The notes under the pieces were generated by a model. The model saw only the letters and a program-made list of their open reading frames with translations, was not told where the DNA came from and searched no databases. The position numbers and the translations under genes are program-made. DNA of 64,000 nt from Boothiomyces macroporosus (taxonomy: Eukaryota; Chytridiomycota; Chytridiomycetes; Rhizophydiales; Terramycetaceae), in assembly GCA_027604185.1 (NCBI GenBank), contig JADGKB010000046.1:39148-103147 (forward strand), written 5' to 3'. This document shows, piece after piece, positions 55,944 to 64,000 of the stretch; the stretch's first letter is position 1; every line of letters starts with the position of its first letter.

Positions 55944-56570
55944 TTAACGTTTCTTTCCTTCCTTTTTCTTGATGGTTTCATCTCCCACAAAGATACCTTT
56001 TTGATTATAAGGCTCAGGTTTTCTCCATTTCCTGATGTTCGCAGCAAATTGAGTGACTGTATAGCGATCTGGTCCCTGTAGCAATATTCTCTGTGGATTT
56101 GGAATCAGCACTTTGACACCTTCAGGTATATCCATTAAAATAGGATGACTGACACCTACTTTGAGCGACAGCTTTCCTTCTTCGATCAATGCCCTGTACC
56201 CAACACCAACCATCTTTATAGGAACAGTGAAGCCTTCGGTAACACCTTGAACCATATTTTCAATCAATGCTCTAGTTGTTCCCCACATTGCTTTTTGTTT
56301 CTTGTTTTCTGCATCTTGTACTTTGACAGTCAATGAATTCTTTCCTTCCGCCTCCAACTTTTCAAGCGAAATTTCAATGAAATCTTTAATTGGCATCGAC
56401 AATGTTCCGTTTTCACCACTGACTACAATTTGACTGGTGGTTTTCTGGGAAGGGCTGGTTGAAGCGTAGTCCTTGATTTCTATTTTCACATCCAGCGGAT
56501 ATTTGAGTACTTTTCTTCCTATCATTGAGCGACATTGTATGGAGCTGCTGAACAGTCTTTTTAGGATCAT
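55944..56570 (-). CDS. MRPL6: Mitochondrial large-subunit ribosomal protein uL6m
   Basis: 208 residues, intronless. Mitochondrial presequence (MILKRLFSSSIQCRSMIGR) followed by a uL6 fold: WGTTRALIENMVQGVTEGFT, KMVGVGYRA, SHPILMDIPEGVKV and a C-terminal basic block ending GIFVGDETIKKKEGKK, which corresponds to the GKGI.Y..E...KEGKK signature of L6. Normal length. Confidence 0.93.
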   Translation of the reverse strand: MILKRLFSSSIQCRSMIGRKVLKYPLDVKIEIKDYASTSPSQKTTSQIVVSGENGTLSMPIKDFIEISLEKLEAEGKNSLTVKVQDAENKKQKAMWGTTRALIENMVQGVTEGFTVPIKMVGVGYRALIEEGKLSLKVGVSHPILMDIPEGVKVLIPNPQRILLQGPDRYTVTQFAANIRKWRKPEPYNQKGIFVGDETIKKKEGKKR

Positions 56571-56833
56571 ATTTTTTTTTGTGGTGAAAAAAATAATTTT
56601 GCAATCAGATAGAATATATGGAATATATTATGATGGATCATACCTTGCGATCAGCAGTGATATATTCTTTTATTGGGGGCGGGATGAATCTCGGTCTTGG
56701 TAGAAGTGAGTCTCATTCATTATTATTAGCTCCCCTCATACTAAAGAGCGCTGAGCAATACGTAAATAGGTTACTCGCTCTGTTTAATTTTCTTGAATTT
56801 GATTAAAGGCTCCATCACCATGTTTTGATTTTC

Positions 56834-57743
56834 ATGTCTGAAAAGAAAAAAACAGTGCCTGCAGGAATATCACTAGCAGCAGGTATAACTGCCGGAGCAG
56901 TTGAAGGCACAATAACATATCCAACTGAATATATTAAAACACAGCTACAAATTCAAAAAGATGTATTTATTACTAATGTAGAACAGATTCAAAGGGCCGA
57001 TCGACTGCCTGGTAAAAACAATTCGAGAAAAGGGAGTCTTGGGGCTTTACCGTGGATTGTCAGCGCTAGTAATTGGAAATGCAGCCAAAGCAGGTGTCAG
57101 ATTTCTTGCTTTTGATCAAATTAAAGCCTTGTTTGCAGATAAGCATGGAAAGGTGTCTGCGACTGGAATGGTGCTGTCTGGATTATCTGCGGGTATTGCG
57201 GAAGCAGTAGTAGTTGTTACTCCGTCAGAGACGATCAAAACCAAGCTAATTCATGACCAGAACAGCGCAACGCCACGGTTTAGAGGTTTAATTCACGGTG
57301 TTAGAACTATTGTTGCAGAAGAAGGGATATCTGGTATATATAAAGGTGTATCGGCGGTTGTAGCTCGTCAAGGTGCTAATTCAGCCGTGAGAATGTCTTC
57401 TTATGGATTGATCAAAGAAAAATTGGCAACTCACTATCCAATTGACTCCAAAGGAAAGCCGATTGTGCCTTGGTATACTACCTTCTTTACAGGTGCAATT
57501 GCTGGTGTGATTACAGTGTACGCGACAATGCCATTCGATGTTGTAAAGACTAGACTTCAGTCGCTGAACGCCAGTCAGTACAATTCTTTTGTCGATTGTT
57601 TTGTTAAAGTGCTAAAGAACGAAGGTGTTGGTGCGTTATGGAAAGGTGCAACACCTCGTCTAGGTCGGTTGATATTCTCTGGCGGTATAGTATTCACTGT
57701 ATACGAAGGCTTCATCAAAGTATATGAAGGTTTGAAGAAGTAG
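56834..57743 (+). CDS. CTP1: Mitochondrial citrate/tricarboxylate carrier
   Basis: 296-residue SLC25 carrier with three repeats, signatures PTEYIKTQLQIQ, PSETIKTKLI and PFDVVKTRLQS, each followed by the G..GLYRG type glycine motif (GLYRGLSALV, GIYKGVSAVV, ALWKGATPRL). The GNAAKAGVRFLAFD and ARQGANSAVRMSSY phrases are those of the citrate transport protein, which exchanges citrate for malate across the inner membrane. One 19-nt intron, 56963-56981. Start ATG 56834. Confidence 0.93.
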
Positions 57744-59021
57744 CCTAAACATTATAAAACGTTACATTAATCTAATATTTTGAAATCTTTTGGAGCTTAT
57801 TCTATCGCAAAATAACCTGTTCTTGACAGCATTGAGGCTGATAGTTTGTTGGGCTGTTTTGCTTTGGCTTAAATTTTTTCAGAGCCTGTCAAATTGGCAA
57901 AATGAAAATGTAAATTGCCCACTACAGCTCTTTGGATTCAGCTCATAAAAGATCCCGGTATCTTGTCTTTTTGTCGATTGGCTGTTTACTATGGAACTGT
58001 CAAGCCAACCAACCCCCAAGAAGTGGAGCCAAAGATAAGAATAAAATTAATATTGACTTGACATATTATGTATTTATTAGTTTGATTATAAGCCTGGTAT
58101 ATTGTAACTTATTGTCCTCTATTTTGAAGTGTTCTTCTGAGCAATGAAGATCTGGAGTTATATACAGGTGCTTGGCTAATCTCTTGAGCATATACTTGGT
58201 TGAAATGTGATTTCCATTGTTGCTTGATTGAATCAGTTTGAAAAGACATTTCTTGCTTTGATACCCATGGGCAAAGCGGTTGGCTTTTATAAGAAAAATT
58301 TGGGGTTGACATCATAATTCGCGGGACCTTTACCAATACAAAAGAGGCGTTTTGCAGCCCCTGTGGGCATTCCCTAAGAATTAAAAACAATGACGTTCGG
58401 TTTTAGTTTTCATTCGTTAAAAAATCACTGTACCCTGGGCTTCAGTACCTCCAAAGTAAATCGAATGAATACTATTTATTATCTTGAATTAGGGGATCCA
58501 ATCCTGGTTCTATTCGTGAATAACAAACTACGGAATTGAAATATTTCAATAGCGGCGCTCAAGACAGTCTACGTAGAAATAACGCAATCCATGATGAAAT
58601 TTCCTTTTTTAGTGATGACCTCATTACACCAACAATTAAACTGCTAACATTTGCTCATTGCTTTTCGAATTTTTGTACGTCACCAATCATATGTGTATCA
58701 GTCCCTTGTTCATTGCTTTTTGAAAGAATTAACCAAATATTCAAACACAGTCCGTCTTTGGTTGTAATATTCCATTGCAGGCAAGCACAGTTATATTCTG
58801 ATTCAAATAAGTATTATCAAGGAGTATTGTACAGAGATACTTGTCATGAGCAAAATGCTGTTTCCAAAGACATATACAGTACTTGACATTGTATCAACTA
58901 GGCAATATATACTGATTTCAGCTGTATTAACTTGGTGGGTCCAATTATCAGGCAGAAGCTGCTAAACACGCAATGCATTAAGTTGAGATATATAACACGC
59001 TAAAGGCTGTTTGATTTCGAA
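57744..59021. other. 1.28-kb region without a confident gene
   Basis: The longest gap in the window. Weak open frames: 58109-58390 (-; region MSFQTDSIKQQWKSHFNQVY looks protein-like) and 58536-58886 (+, 116 codons). Neither has a family, paralogue or clear promoter, so neither is called. A non-coding RNA or rapidly evolving short gene could sit here. Confidence 0.35.
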
Positions 59022-59603
59022 ATGGTTGCTGTAATTGAGTTATTTACGTCTGAAGGCTGCAGTTCATGCCCTAGGGCTGACGAGTTGTTGTTTGAACTCG
59101 ATGGAGTGATTCCTCTATCTTATCATGTTGATTACTGGGATTACCTAGGATGGAAAGATCCGTTTTCATCTAAACAATGGACAAACAGGCAACTGCAATA
59201 TCAAGAATCGCTAAAATCAAGATCGCTATATACTCCTCAAGCAATTATTAATGGAAATGTTGGAGTGGTTGGGTCAAAGAAAAACGAAATCCTTGGTATA
59301 CTCACACACTCAAACTTGAATATGGATATAGTAGTCAAAGATGGTTGTGCATACGCTGAACAGAATAATGACAATCTATTAATCCTGCAAGTGGTTTTTG
59401 AAAAGTATGTCCAAGTAAAAGTTGGAGCTGGAGAGAACAGAGGCAGGACATTGCACCATCGAAATGTTGTTAAATCCATCACTAATTTGGGAAGGGGAAA
59501 TGTGCTTAAACTGAAGCCCGTCACTAATCAAGAGGGATTTTGCGTTATCGCTCAACACTATAAAACGAATGCTATTGTCGGGGCAGCAGTTGTGTATCAA
59601 TAA
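59022..59603 (+). CDS. DUF1223 thioredoxin-like protein, bacterial type
   Basis: 193-residue intronless protein. VIELFTSEGCSSCPRADELL, PLSYHVDYWDYLGWKDPF, QWTNRQLQYQ and SLYTPQAIING are the characteristic DUF1223 blocks, a thioredoxin-fold family common in proteobacteria, where it is usually exported. The CSSCP motif gives a CxxC pair. Here it has no signal peptide. Bacterial origin is likely; it lies next to a DUF2817 gene. Function unknown, perhaps redox. Confidence 0.88.
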   Translation: MVAVIELFTSEGCSSCPRADELLFELDGVIPLSYHVDYWDYLGWKDPFSSKQWTNRQLQYQESLKSRSLYTPQAIINGNVGVVGSKKNEILGILTHSNLNMDIVVKDGCAYAEQNNDNLLILQVVFEKYVQVKVGAGENRGRTLHHRNVVKSITNLGRGNVLKLKPVTNQEGFCVIAQHYKTNAIVGAAVVYQ

Positions 59604-59688
59604 ACCTTTTGATTTGCCAATGGCGAATGGCCAGCTACCATTTTTCGCTGACTTTGGTGGTGAAAGAGTTTAACCACAATCTCATACA

Positions 59689-60891
59689 ATGGCTCTCCAA
59701 CACTCTAGGGTCGTTCAGCTGTCGGTAGTTGGTCTCGCATTGCTTGCCGCTTCGCTGTTCTTCAAAAAAAAGAAACCATCCCCTCATGAAAAGTACTATT
59801 CAGATGACTACTACACTGCAAGAGATAAATTCAGAGCCGCCTCTGACGGAAAGGGCAAAACCTATCAACTACAAATCACTGAAAAGTATACGACTGATAT
59901 TCTAGTATATCCAGGATCCAAGTCCAAATTGCTTGTTGTCATTTCAGGAGTAGCTTGTAATTAATCACAGGTTCATGGAGTTGAAGGATATGCTGGATCT
60001 GCAATTCAATTAGCTCTACTTGAAAAGTTCAAACCAACAGGAAAAGATCATCCAACTGTTGTGTTTGTACATGCTTTGAATCCGTATGGTATGGCTGAAT
60101 TCCGTCGATGGAACGAAAATGGAGTAGATTTGAATAGGAATTACTTGTCAAAGGAAGAATTTGCCGAGTTGAGACAAAGCGATCCAAATGTAAATGGGTA
60201 TGTCAACATGTTTGACATGCTTAACCCTAAATACGTCCCAAACCCTTGGACTGATTTTTTCTATGCTAAATCAATCTATTACATTCTGAAATATGGATAC
60301 TTGTCTGTAAAGAGAGCTATAGTCTGTGGAAACTACCATTTTGAAAATTCAGTCTTTTTTGGTGGGTATGAACTTCAAAAGAGTCATGTTTTACTTACGG
60401 AATTCTTGAAAACTCATATTGACGTTGATGCGGTAAAGAGAGTGGCATTTATAGACATTCACACTGGATTAGGACCTGCAGGATTTGATACTTTGATGGT
60501 AGAACACACTGGCAGGGATATCATGAAAACAAAATCGATAGATGATGAGTTTAGAGCTCATGCAGCACTACTAGGTGATCCAAACGACAGCGCCTCTTCT
60601 GGCTACGACGCAGTAAACGGAACTGCCATTTCTGGGCTTTGTAAACTATTCAAAAACTCTGAATACAATGCATTAATTACTCAAGAATTTGGAACGGTAT
60701 CAAGTTTGAAGGTCTTTAGAGCTCTTCGTGCAGAAGCAGCGGCTTACAGAATTGCAAAAGAAGACAGAAAAGGCTATGACAAGGCCGTCCGGGATGTCTT
60801 TTATTCCTGGAAAGACCCAGAATGGAAAACTAGTATTGTTGAAAGAGGGATTCGGGTATTTGAGCAAATGTACGACAGTTTGAATGAATAG
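59689..60891 (+). CDS. DUF2817 (M14-like) peptidase/deacylase-fold protein
   Basis: 393 residues. An N-terminal membrane anchor (VVQLSVVGLALLAASLFF) precedes the DUF2817 domain with ISGVHGVEGYAGSA, HALNPYGMAEFRRWNENGVD, LNRNY, and IDIHTGLGP followed by a late QEFGT; the His and Glu residues are the zinc ligands and catalytic Glu of carboxypeptidase-M14-like folds. One 21-nt intron (59950-59970) restores SGVHGVEG. The family is common in bacteria and patchy in fungi. Substrate unknown. Confidence 0.85.
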
Positions 60892-61348
60892 AATTGACAT
60901 TGAAATAAACTTATCTTTTCTTTCGACTCTTGCAGGCGACTACAAGAGTTTGATATATTCTGAAATTCAGGTTCAAATCCCGTAGTTTACATTTGCGGGC
61001 CCTGCCAAACAACCTTTGAACGCGCAGCTCTCAATAAATCTGGAGGAACGAAGGGATCTAAAGTCAGTAATAATAAGAATAAACCGTCTATTTAGCTGAT
61101 TGCACTTTACAAGATGAAATCAATCAAAAATCTGATTGTGCCGGCAATCAAAATTGCAAACTCTCACAAATGCGATCACCAACCACTTCACTGCTAGAAA
61201 TTAGACGTTTTAATATATTTCCATACATATAACCAATTCATCACCTTGTTTACAGCACGGGGACACGCTGTATGACGTTTAAACAGTTTGGCCCGCGACC
61301 TGTTTATCTTTCAATATAAATAAATAACAACAGATTCTCCAAACACTG
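60892..61348. other. Intergenic; contains a B-box-like sequence
   Basis: About 460 bp. At 60971-60983 ggttcaaatcccg fits a Pol III B box, next to a 7-bp hairpin (actcttg...caagagt, 60925-60948) and a near-complementary 6-7 bp end pair, but no A box or full cloverleaf can be built. No coding frame supported. Confidence 0.35.
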
Positions 61349-62041
61349 ATGATAGATTTACACATAAATTGCTCAAACAGAATAAAGTCGGATATCAGAG
61401 AAATTGAATACCTGGGGGAGTTGGTGACTCAACTGAATTTGCCGCTAGACGTCAACACAATGGAAATATTTCAGAGGTTAGTGGAAGTCGCAGGAACAAA
61501 AGAGTTTATACCATTATTATCTAGCATTCAGCATTATGTATTAAAACTAAAATGGGCGAGGGAGGGTACTTGGAACACTGGATATATTGTACCTTGGATG
61601 TCGCTGTATTCATGCCTGGGTGGTGCTAGCCAACTAGTATCTATAGCAACGCATTACACAGAATCAATCACACTTTCCAACGTTGGCTTCCAAGACGCTG
61701 ACCTATGTTCAACAATGGGCTTTAAAAGCCCTCTTATAAAAGCACCTATGAACGTATACGGCGGCGGGGCAAGACCAGTCGAAATCAATAAAGAGGAGTG
61801 GAATGAACTATTAATCAATGGTTTGAACTCTACAAAGAAAGATATCGTCTTTCCAATCAAAAAGCGGTTCAAGACTTCTATACCTCCACCTGAAAAGAAA
61901 GTTGAAAAGAAACGAGACAGGAAACGAGCTACTCCTTACTCCAAATCCAAGATTATTAATGCAATGATGGATTTGGAAAAGATTGAACGAGTTGTCAACC
62001 CGATTAGTTCACCACATTTTGCAGCTTCGGCTGGGCCTTGA
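61349..62041 (+). CDS. Unknown conserved-looking 230-residue protein
   Basis: Intronless. N-terminal helical part (SDIREIEYLGELVTQLNLPL), a middle with Trp/Gly/Cys content (WNTGYIVPWMSLYSCLGG), and a strongly basic C-terminal region (PPPEKKVEKKRDRKRATPYS) that could be a nuclear localisation signal. I do not recognise it. The stop is 22 bp from the convergent RING gene stop. Confidence 0.65.
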   Translation: MIDLHINCSNRIKSDIREIEYLGELVTQLNLPLDVNTMEIFQRLVEVAGTKEFIPLLSSIQHYVLKLKWAREGTWNTGYIVPWMSLYSCLGGASQLVSIATHYTESITLSNVGFQDADLCSTMGFKSPLIKAPMNVYGGGARPVEINKEEWNELLINGLNSTKKDIVFPIKKRFKTSIPPPEKKVEKKRDRKRATPYSKSKIINAMMDLEKIERVVNPISSPHFAASAGP

Positions 62042-62063
62042 AATAAATAGATTAGAGTATTTA

Positions 62064-63031
62064 TTATAGAAAGGGGTTCTCCAAGGTTTTTACATTGGTT
62101 TCAAAAGAGTTTTTCAGGTGGTAATTGTCGTATCTTGACATTTGGTTTCTAGAAGAGAGTCTGGAATGTGCTCTGTCTCTTGATGGTAACAGTCTTGTTT
62201 GTGGTCTATCCCTTGATTGAAGTGTTAGTCTTGAATTGTATGATTTGGCTGGTGATGGGGCAAACCTGCTTGTTGAATGTGGTGATTGAACGTAATAATC
62301 TAACCTAGATTTTAATCCGACATTTGAAATCGAGTTGCTAGATTCATAGTTGTTTGAATAGTGCCGAACATTTTCTGACAGGTTGTTCCGTCGATCAAAG
62401 TGTCTGCTATTGCCAGTTGATGTATTCAGTCTTTTAGACTGTTTTGGAGTTTCTAATCGATGTTGTTTTGGGTAGAGATTGGGCTCAGCTGGTGCATTCG
62501 TTCCAGTTGATCTATGTCAATATTACTTACACGCGGAAATGCTTGCTAACGTATTCAGGCTCTCTCTTGTCATGATACAGATTCTCGCCATCAAACCTCT
62601 TCCTCAACTCCTTTTTCAACTCTTCATTTTCTCTTTTCAACTTTTGGTTCTCTTCGTAAGCCTGCTTCAATAGCAATTTTGAATGAGTATAATTACTCTC
62701 ATTCTTTTTCGACTGCAGGCAGTAATTTAAGCAGGATTTTTTCAAGTAGCTAATCATGTCATTTGACTGGTTGGTTTGGTAAGTGAGCAATGCAGTCAAA
62801 TCTTCAAGGTGGACATTTGCAGGAGTCAGGACTTGATTCAACTTTTCAGAATGGTAGGGAACAAAGACTGACTTTGAATTACACACTGGGCATTCATCAG
62901 ATTTCAAGCAATTCCTGCATACACTGAATTAATCGGGATTACCAATGAGAACAGTCACCCACAAACAAAGTATTTTGTGAATGCTTGTAGTAGTAACAAA
63001 CGTTGCAATGCAGCCATTCTGGAATTTCCAT
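62064..63031 (-). CDS. ZIP3/RNF212/HEI10-like RING protein
   Basis: 309 residues, three exons; introns 62924-62942 and 62512-62530 (19 nt each). The N-terminus is a C3HC4-type RING split by the first intron: WLHCNVCYYYKH...CSHC|VCRNCLKSDECPVCNSK. A coiled coil (LLLKQAYEENQKLKRENEEL) and a Ser/Arg-rich tail follow. This order is that of the meiotic SUMO/ubiquitin ligases Zip3, HEI10 and RNF212, which act at crossover sites. Implies a meiotic programme. Divergent from the LRR gene with 40 bp between starts. Confidence 0.8.
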
Positions 63032-63071
63032 CTAAAAAGTAAACTTTAAGCTTTTTAAATTCGCGTCAAAA

Positions 63072-63867
63072 ATGAAAATCACAAAGGAAATAATCTTGTC
63101 TGGATCTACAAACAAGAAGCATGTAACGACTGCTGAATTGGGAGGCTTGAAAATTGAAGAGTTGAATGACTTTGACCAGTTTCCACATCTGCAACACCTG
63201 TATCTGTACGAGAACAATATCAAGCGAATGGACGGTCTTCAGTCACTCTACAATCTAAAGACATTGTATCTGCAGTCAAATCAAATCCAACAAATATCTG
63301 GGTTAGAAAGGCTGCTGAATTTGACTTTTCTCAACCTCCGTTTGAACAATATTTCAAAATTGGAAAACTTGCCAGCGAATTTGGAAACGTTGCTGTTGGA
63401 TAAGCAACGGTCCCCAATTGAAATTGTAGAAATTAATGACAGCTTGAAAACGCTGTCTTTGAACCAAAACGAAATATTGAATTTGCAGGATTTAAAGGGA
63501 AACTTGGAACGGCTGTTCATCTCAGACTGTCAGATAAAAGATTCAACAGTAATAATAGTTTATATAGGTGATTACTAGGGTTAGCAAGAACCTTGTTGAA
63601 ATTAATTTCAGTAATAATCCAATCAAAGATCGACGTATTCGCCAACGCCTTGTGGTACTAGGGCTCCAAGTAATCAATGACAAACCAGTTAGTGAAAAAG
63701 AACGTGAATTTGCTATTGGAATGTCAAAGTACAAAAGAGTGGAAAAAATCGTCCTGAAGACTGAATTTGTAAGGCAGAATGTAATTCCGCACTTGCCGCC
63801 TTATGCTACCCAGTACAGGGACTTGATTTTGCAAAAGATGCAGGGAGTGGCCGCTAATCCGAAATAA
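63072..63867 (+). CDS. PPP1R42-like leucine-rich repeat protein
   Basis: 258 residues. SDS22-type LRRs (FPHLQHLYLYENNIKRMDGL, LYNLKTLYLQSNQIQQISGL, LTFLNLRLNNISKLENL) and the LLLDKQRSPIEIVEI segment recall PPP1R42 (LRRC67/TLLR), a centrosome/flagellum-linked protein phosphatase 1 regulator with a matching ENQRLP segment. One 19-nt intron, 63549-63567, before NLVEINFSNNPIKD. If correct it favours a flagellated ancestor or lifestyle. Confidence 0.7.
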
Positions 63868-64000
63868 ACAGGCATTATTGATGTTGCCTCAAACTTTTTT
63901 GCTCCCTCCACCGCGCCACAAACTGGCAATGAAACTAACAATGAGAAACACATCCTGAATGGGTTTTATTTATTGAAATTTCATGGATGAATTTTTGGTT

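Noticed and set aside
60925..60990. Possible tRNA: B-box ggttcaaatccc, hairpin and near-complementary ends
   Set aside because: No D-arm or A box and the T stem has a mismatch; no cloverleaf can be drawn.

Overview
The window is a compact piece of a eukaryotic nuclear genome, most likely a fungus or a close fungal relative. Evidence for this is three Zn2Cys6 regulators with a fungal-type C-terminal region, a PMT-type O-mannosyltransferase with MIR repeats, a DUF1769 protein, cysteine-rich secreted proteins with GPI-anchor-like tails, and an MCM1/SRF MADS factor. A PPP1R42-like LRR protein (a family associated with centrioles and flagella), TMEM19, a metazoan-like GCK kinase with a CNH domain and mimivirus-style ankyrin repeats argue against a yeast and for an early-diverging, perhaps zoosporic or aphelid/rozellid-type lineage. 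That placement is inference; no rRNA is present to fix it.

The dominant property is splicing. I resolved 66 introns by requiring an uninterrupted, family-consistent protein. All are GT-AG and 19-27 nt long (19 nt x14, 20 nt x30, 21 nt x11, 22 nt x7, then one to two each at 23, 24 and 27). Most carry a TTAAY/CTAAY branch-like box a few bases before the AG. Gene spacing is equally tight: 26 bp separates one pair of divergent start codons and 7 bp separates two convergent stops.

Layout. 0.5-8.3 kb: NPC2-like lipid-binding protein, ankyrin-like repeat protein, SNF2/STH1 remodeler, DUF4460 protein, membrane thioredoxin-like protein. 8.3-13.6 kb (-): GCK kinase with CNH domain and Pro-rich tail, mitochondrial uL5m. 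13.6-20.5 kb: an accessory-looking block with a broken small membrane gene, two paralogous small proteins, a Zn2Cys6 regulator, four tandem paralogues of an unrecognised family, a tRNA-like sequence, OHCU decarboxylase and CMC4. 20.8-28.7 kb: a poly-Pro/WH2-like protein, TMEM19 and PMT sharing a tiny divergent promoter, importin alpha, an unknown helical protein. 28.8-35.1 kb: two tandem PAK kinases, a degenerate SDR, a CHMP2/VPS2-like ESCRT-III protein with an extra C-terminal domain. 35.7-43.9 kb: two tandem Zn2Cys6 regulators and two tandem LtaS/sulfatase-like membrane enzymes. 45-50.8 kb: F-BAR RhoGAP, ribosomal uL13, DUF1769, GH26 hydrolase. 50.9-55.7 kb: three related cysteine-rich surface proteins, a MADS factor, a small secreted protein and its decayed copy. 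55.9-63.9 kb: uL6m, citrate carrier, DUF1223 and DUF2817 genes of bacterial flavour, an unknown protein, a ZIP3/RNF212-like RING protein and PPP1R42-like LRR protein.

Functional themes: Rho-family signalling (two PAKs, RhoGAP, GCK, WH2-like protein), cell surface and wall (PMT, GH26, Cys-rich proteins, LtaS-like enzymes), mitochondria (uL5m, uL6m, CMC4, CTP1), and several locally expanded families. The best candidates for something undescribed are the uniform ~20-nt introns and the four-member family at 16.8-20.5 kb.
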